Source: Macrococcoides caseolyticum
Lineage (GTDB): Bacteria > Bacillota > Bacilli > Staphylococcales > Staphylococcaceae
Assembly: GCF_021366795.1 (NCBI RefSeq)
Contig: NZ_JAHCPS010000002.1
Location: 124,001-188,000, forward strand
DNA: 64,000 nt
Reading direction: 5' to 3'
Shown here: one piece after another, positions 61,038 to 64,000 of the stretch
Numbering within the stretch: position 1 is the first letter of the stretch
Layout: each line of letters starts with the position of its first letter
Program-made: the position numbers and the translations under genes
The notes under the pieces: model-generated
Databases searched by the model: none
Seen by the model: the letters and a program-made list of their open reading frames with translations, nothing else
Told to the model about the DNA's origin: nothing

Positions 61038-63374
61038 TTATTTTAGTTCCACTACAGTTACACCAAAACCACCTTCTGATGGCATGCCACCTCTAAATGA
61101 ATTAACAGCTTTTGACTTTCTTAAAAATTGCTGAACCCCTTTTTGCAGGGCCCCTGTCCCTTTACCATGTATGATAGTGACTTGATTATAATTTGATAAG
61201 ATGGCCTGATCCAAGTATTGTTCTACCTTATAAAGTGCATCTTCATAGCGTTCACCACGTATATCAAGTTCCATTTTTATCGTCTGACGATTGGCGCGTG
61301 GGACAACGCGTACTTTGTCTTGTTTTGGTGCTTTCTCTTTTTCGAGTTCATTGAGTGGGAGTTTCATTTTGATAATGCCCATTTGCACCACTGCTTCTTC
61401 ACCATCAACGTCCAGGATGACACCTTTTTGACCATAACTTAGCACTTTGACATGATCGCCTTTTACAATAAGTTCATCTTTTGTGGACTTTTTATTTTCT
61501 TTAATCTTTGTTTCATGATACAATCCTGAAAGTTTTGAACGTTGTTCAATGAGTTCATTCTCTTTAATATCTGCATTAGATTTTAATTCACGTAACTGTT
61601 TTAATAACTCATCCGCTTCTTTTTCAGCTTTTTTAACGATTTCATTTGCTTGTTGTTTCGCATTTTCAATTAATTTTTCTTTTTGTTTTTCATATGTTGT
61701 AAACGCTTTATTCAAATCTTTGTGCAGGCTTTGCGCTTCAAGCTTCAACGATTCTGTTAATACGCGATCATCTTCTATTTGTTTTGCATTCTTTTCAAGT
61801 GATGCAATCATATTATCGATTTCTTTATTGTCCATGTTAATCATTTGTCGTGCTTCTTTAATAATAGATAAATCAAGACCCAGTTTTTTTGCGATATCGA
61901 ACGCATTACTTTTACCAGGAATACCCATCAACAATCGATACGTTGGACTAAGTGTATCAACATCGAATTCTACACTCGCATTCATCACATGATCACGATT
62001 GTAACTGTATGCTTTTAATTCTGGATAATGTGTTGTTGCCATCGCCATCACACCGCGGTTCAAACAACGGTCTAAAATACTCATGGCTAGTGCTGCACCT
62101 TCTGCTGGATCTGTCCCAGCCCCTAATTCATCGAACATAACAAAACTACGCTCTGTCATATGCTCCAGTATCGAAACAATGTTTGTCATATGACTAGAGA
62201 AAGTTGAAAGCGACTGTTCAATTGACTGTTCGTCACCTATATCACAGAAAACTTCATCAAAGACACTAATTGTTGCACCTTCAAACGCAGGAATCATCAT
62301 CCCACTTTGCGCCATCATAATAATTAAACCTACTGTTTTCAGCGTGACCGTCTTACCACCCGTATTCGGCCCAGTAATAATCACTGAATGGACATCAGGA
62401 TAAAATACGATGTTGTTTTTTACAACAGTTTCTCTCGGTAACAATGGATGCCATGCTTGCGGCAGATCAATAGTACGTTCTTCTGAAATGTGCGGCATAA
62501 CCATTTTATTACGATTTCCATATTTTGCTTTTGCTAAATTTACATCGAAATCAGCCAGCACCATCGTAGAATAAGTTAACGCATTATCGTATGCTGCAAC
62601 TTCATTGGTCAATTCATATAATATACGTTCAACCTCTTCATTCTCACGATGCGATACACTACTCAATTCAGTTGAAAGCTGTACAATACTATTTGGTTCA
62701 ATATAAAATGTTTGGCCACTTGAAGACGTATCATGTACAATCCCCGGGAAATCTTGTTTATATTCACTTCGTACTGGAATAACTTGTCGTCCATTACGCA
62801 CTGTAACAATGGCATCGGATAATTTTTTTTGATTATTTGAACTACGCACAATTTGTTCAAGCTTTTCTTTTATTTTACGGTTGATTCGATTCATTTCTTG
62901 ACGGATCTGAGCAAGTTCTGGTGATGCATTATCATATAGACTCGTTTCGTCACACTTCGCTTGTATCGTTTCTGCTAGTTCAGTAATCGTCGGTAAGTTC
63001 TTCATTTGATTATAAATTAACGGGATGTCTACTTCACGTTCTTCATATTGATTAAAGATGTAAGTTTTATAACGGTTAATGACTTTAATATTGTTTTTAA
63101 TTTTATTCAGTTCAATGACAGATAATACTGAACCAATGACTGCACGACGTACAAGTCCATCAATATCAGAGAGCATACTCATACCAGGCTCACTTTGACC
63201 CATTTCAACAAGACGTGCTTCTTCAAGATGTTCCATCATAGTGTGAATTTCTTTGATATCAGACGTTGGATGTGTTGATTGTAAAATACGTGTTGATAAT
63301 TCGTTCTGTGCGAAATCTACGACGCGCGCAATGATTTTGTCATATTCTAATATATTTAATGCTTTTTTATTCAT
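61038..63374 (-). CDS. mutS2: endonuclease MutS2
   Basis: 778 aa. MutS-type core and ATPase with Walker A IITGPNTGGKTVTLKT near residue 330, FDELGAGTDPAEG, long coiled-coil arm (ELIEQRSKLSG region), KOW-like segment, and the C-terminal Smr nuclease domain (LDIRGERYEDALYKVEQYLD, IIHGKGTGALQKGV). In other Firmicutes it acts on branched DNA and collided ribosomes. Confidence 0.96.
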   Translation of the reverse strand: MNKKALNILEYDKIIARVVDFAQNELSTRILQSTHPTSDIKEIHTMMEHLEEARLVEMGQSEPGMSMLSDIDGLVRRAVIGSVLSVIELNKIKNNIKVINRYKTYIFNQYEEREVDIPLIYNQMKNLPTITELAETIQAKCDETSLYDNASPELAQIRQEMNRINRKIKEKLEQIVRSSNNQKKLSDAIVTVRNGRQVIPVRSEYKQDFPGIVHDTSSSGQTFYIEPNSIVQLSTELSSVSHRENEEVERILYELTNEVAAYDNALTYSTMVLADFDVNLAKAKYGNRNKMVMPHISEERTIDLPQAWHPLLPRETVVKNNIVFYPDVHSVIITGPNTGGKTVTLKTVGLIIMMAQSGMMIPAFEGATISVFDEVFCDIGDEQSIEQSLSTFSSHMTNIVSILEHMTERSFVMFDELGAGTDPAEGAALAMSILDRCLNRGVMAMATTHYPELKAYSYNRDHVMNASVEFDVDTLSPTYRLLMGIPGKSNAFDIAKKLGLDLSIIKEARQMINMDNKEIDNMIASLEKNAKQIEDDRVLTESLKLEAQSLHKDLNKAFTTYEKQKEKLIENAKQQANEIVKKAEKEADELLKQLRELKSNADIKENELIEQRSKLSGLYHETKIKENKKSTKDELIVKGDHVKVLSYGQKGVILDVDGEEAVVQMGIIKMKLPLNELEKEKAPKQDKVRVVPRANRQTIKMELDIRGERYEDALYKVEQYLDQAILSNYNQVTIIHGKGTGALQKGVQQFLRKSKAVNSFRGGMPSEGGFGVTVVELK

Positions 63375-63378
63375 ATCG

Positions 63379-64000
63379 TTACTTCCCTTTTGTTACCCAT
63401 TCCTTAAATGCTTCACGGTCCAATGTATTGATGACTTGATTCTTTTTCACACGGCCCTTTATAGCAGTACCGACACCATAAGGCATTAAATCAAGTTGGT
63501 TAATCGCGTGTGCATCCGTATTAATGGTTAATTGTAAATCTGGATATTGCCTTAATATATCTGCAGATAAATCTAAACGCATCGGATGTGCGTTTATTTC
63601 TAGTATTGTATTCGTATCTTGTGCGACTTGAATAAGCTGTTCAATATTTACAGCATATCCTTGGCGCTTACCAATTAAGCGGCCCGTTGGATGTGCAATA
63701 TGACGCACATATGGGTTTTTACAAGCATTAATTAGCCGTTTCATTATGTCTTCTTCAGGTTGGGTGAGTGATTGATGAATAGCGGCAATAACGTAGTCTA
63801 ATTCTTTTAATACTTCATCACTATAATCCATAGAACCATCACCTAAAATATCCATCTCAATGCCTGAATAAATATCAATTTCATTATATTGTTTATTAAG
63901 CGACTTAATCAATGCATTTTGCTCTAGCAATCGCTCTTCTGATAATCCGTTAGCTACGAAAAGGCTCTTAGAATGATCTGTAATCGCAATATATTCATAG
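63379..64000 (-). CDS. polX: DNA polymerase/3'-5' exonuclease PolX (partial, N-terminus outside window)
   Basis: The visible 206 residues are the C-terminal PHP domain: TDHSKSLFVANGLSEERLL at the window edge, then GIEMDILGDGSMDYSDEVL, IAAIHQSL, HIAHPTGRLIG, EINAHPMRLDL and the NTDAHAINQL motif with the metal-binding His and Asp. Frame is open to base 64000. polX-mutS2 adjacency is conserved in staphylococci. Confidence 0.92.
   Translation of the reverse strand, partial: YEYIAITDHSKSLFVANGLSEERLLEQNALIKSLNKQYNEIDIYSGIEMDILGDGSMDYSDEVLKELDYVIAAIHQSLTQPEEDIMKRLINACKNPYVRHIAHPTGRLIGKRQGYAVNIEQLIQVAQDTNTILEINAHPMRLDLSADILRQYPDLQLTINTDAHAINQLDLMPYGVGTAIKGRVKKNQVINTLDREAFKEWVTKGK

Overview
The window is a low-GC Firmicutes chromosome segment whose gene order (mutS2-trxA-uvrC-sdhCAB-murI-rdgB; tig-clpX-engB-hemAXCDBL-valS-folC-comC-radC; mreCD-rplU-prp-rpmA-obg-pheB-ruvAB-queA-tgt-yajC-secDF-recJ-apt) is that of the Staphylococcaceae. 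Several extra or divergent genes (a Spo0B-like gene before obg, a dipeptide epimerase and M20 amidohydrolase pair between secDF and recJ, an NagZ-type lipoprotein) make Macrococcus/Macrococcoides or a close relative more likely than Staphylococcus aureus. That genus call is inference. Almost every gene is on the minus strand; the only confident plus-strand gene is the sirtuin at 51527.

Layout, reading plus coordinates. 1-9.9 kb: apt (cut by the window edge), recJ, an M20 amidohydrolase, an enolase-superfamily epimerase, secDF, yajC, tgt, queA. 9.9-18 kb: ruvBA, pheB, obg, spo0B-like, rpmA-prp-rplU with an L21-type leader, mreDC, a GH3 lipoprotein and a small membrane protein. 18-22.3 kb: GNAT gene and a heterodimeric ABC exporter preceded by an unlisted 22-residue leader peptide and an intrinsic terminator, that is, a translation-linked attenuator. 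22.4-31 kb: radC broken into two pieces by a 7.65-kb Tn554-family transposon. 31-39.8 kb: comC, a YfcC-family carrier, folC, valS with a tRNA-Val T-box, an AbrB-family membrane protein and two small membrane proteins. 39.9-49.6 kb: the complete hemAXCDBL haem operon, engB, clpX, tig. 49.7-64 kb: a TPR-like protein, a Nudix protein, sirtuin, tRNA-Arg(TCT), phosphoesterase-rdgB-murI-marR, sdhCAB, uvrC, trxA, mutS2, and polX (cut by the edge).

The most interesting part is the nested mobile region. The Tn554-like element carries tnpA/B/C of exactly the classical sizes (361, 630 and 125 aa), but not the usual spc/ermA cargo. Its cargo is two Nudix genes and, between them, what looks like an entire pT181-family rolling-circle plasmid. 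This plasmid has a leader attenuator, a double-strand origin inside rep, a single-strand-origin-like palindrome and a streptomycin ANT(6) gene. It is bounded by 76-bp perfect direct repeats that split rep in two. Recombination between the repeats would release a 2916-bp circle with a complete 307-aa Rep and ANT(6), leaving the transposon behind. In the integrated state Rep lacks its C-terminal origin-recognition region, which would keep the chromosomal rolling-circle origin silent.

Other observations worth checking: the bmr-like attenuator of the ABC exporter; two tandem 104-bp palindromic units in the sdh 3' UTR; a possible AUU start codon of comC; a sirtuin whose fourth zinc-site cysteine is aspartate; repeated TTTGTGAATTTA motifs upstream of sdhC.
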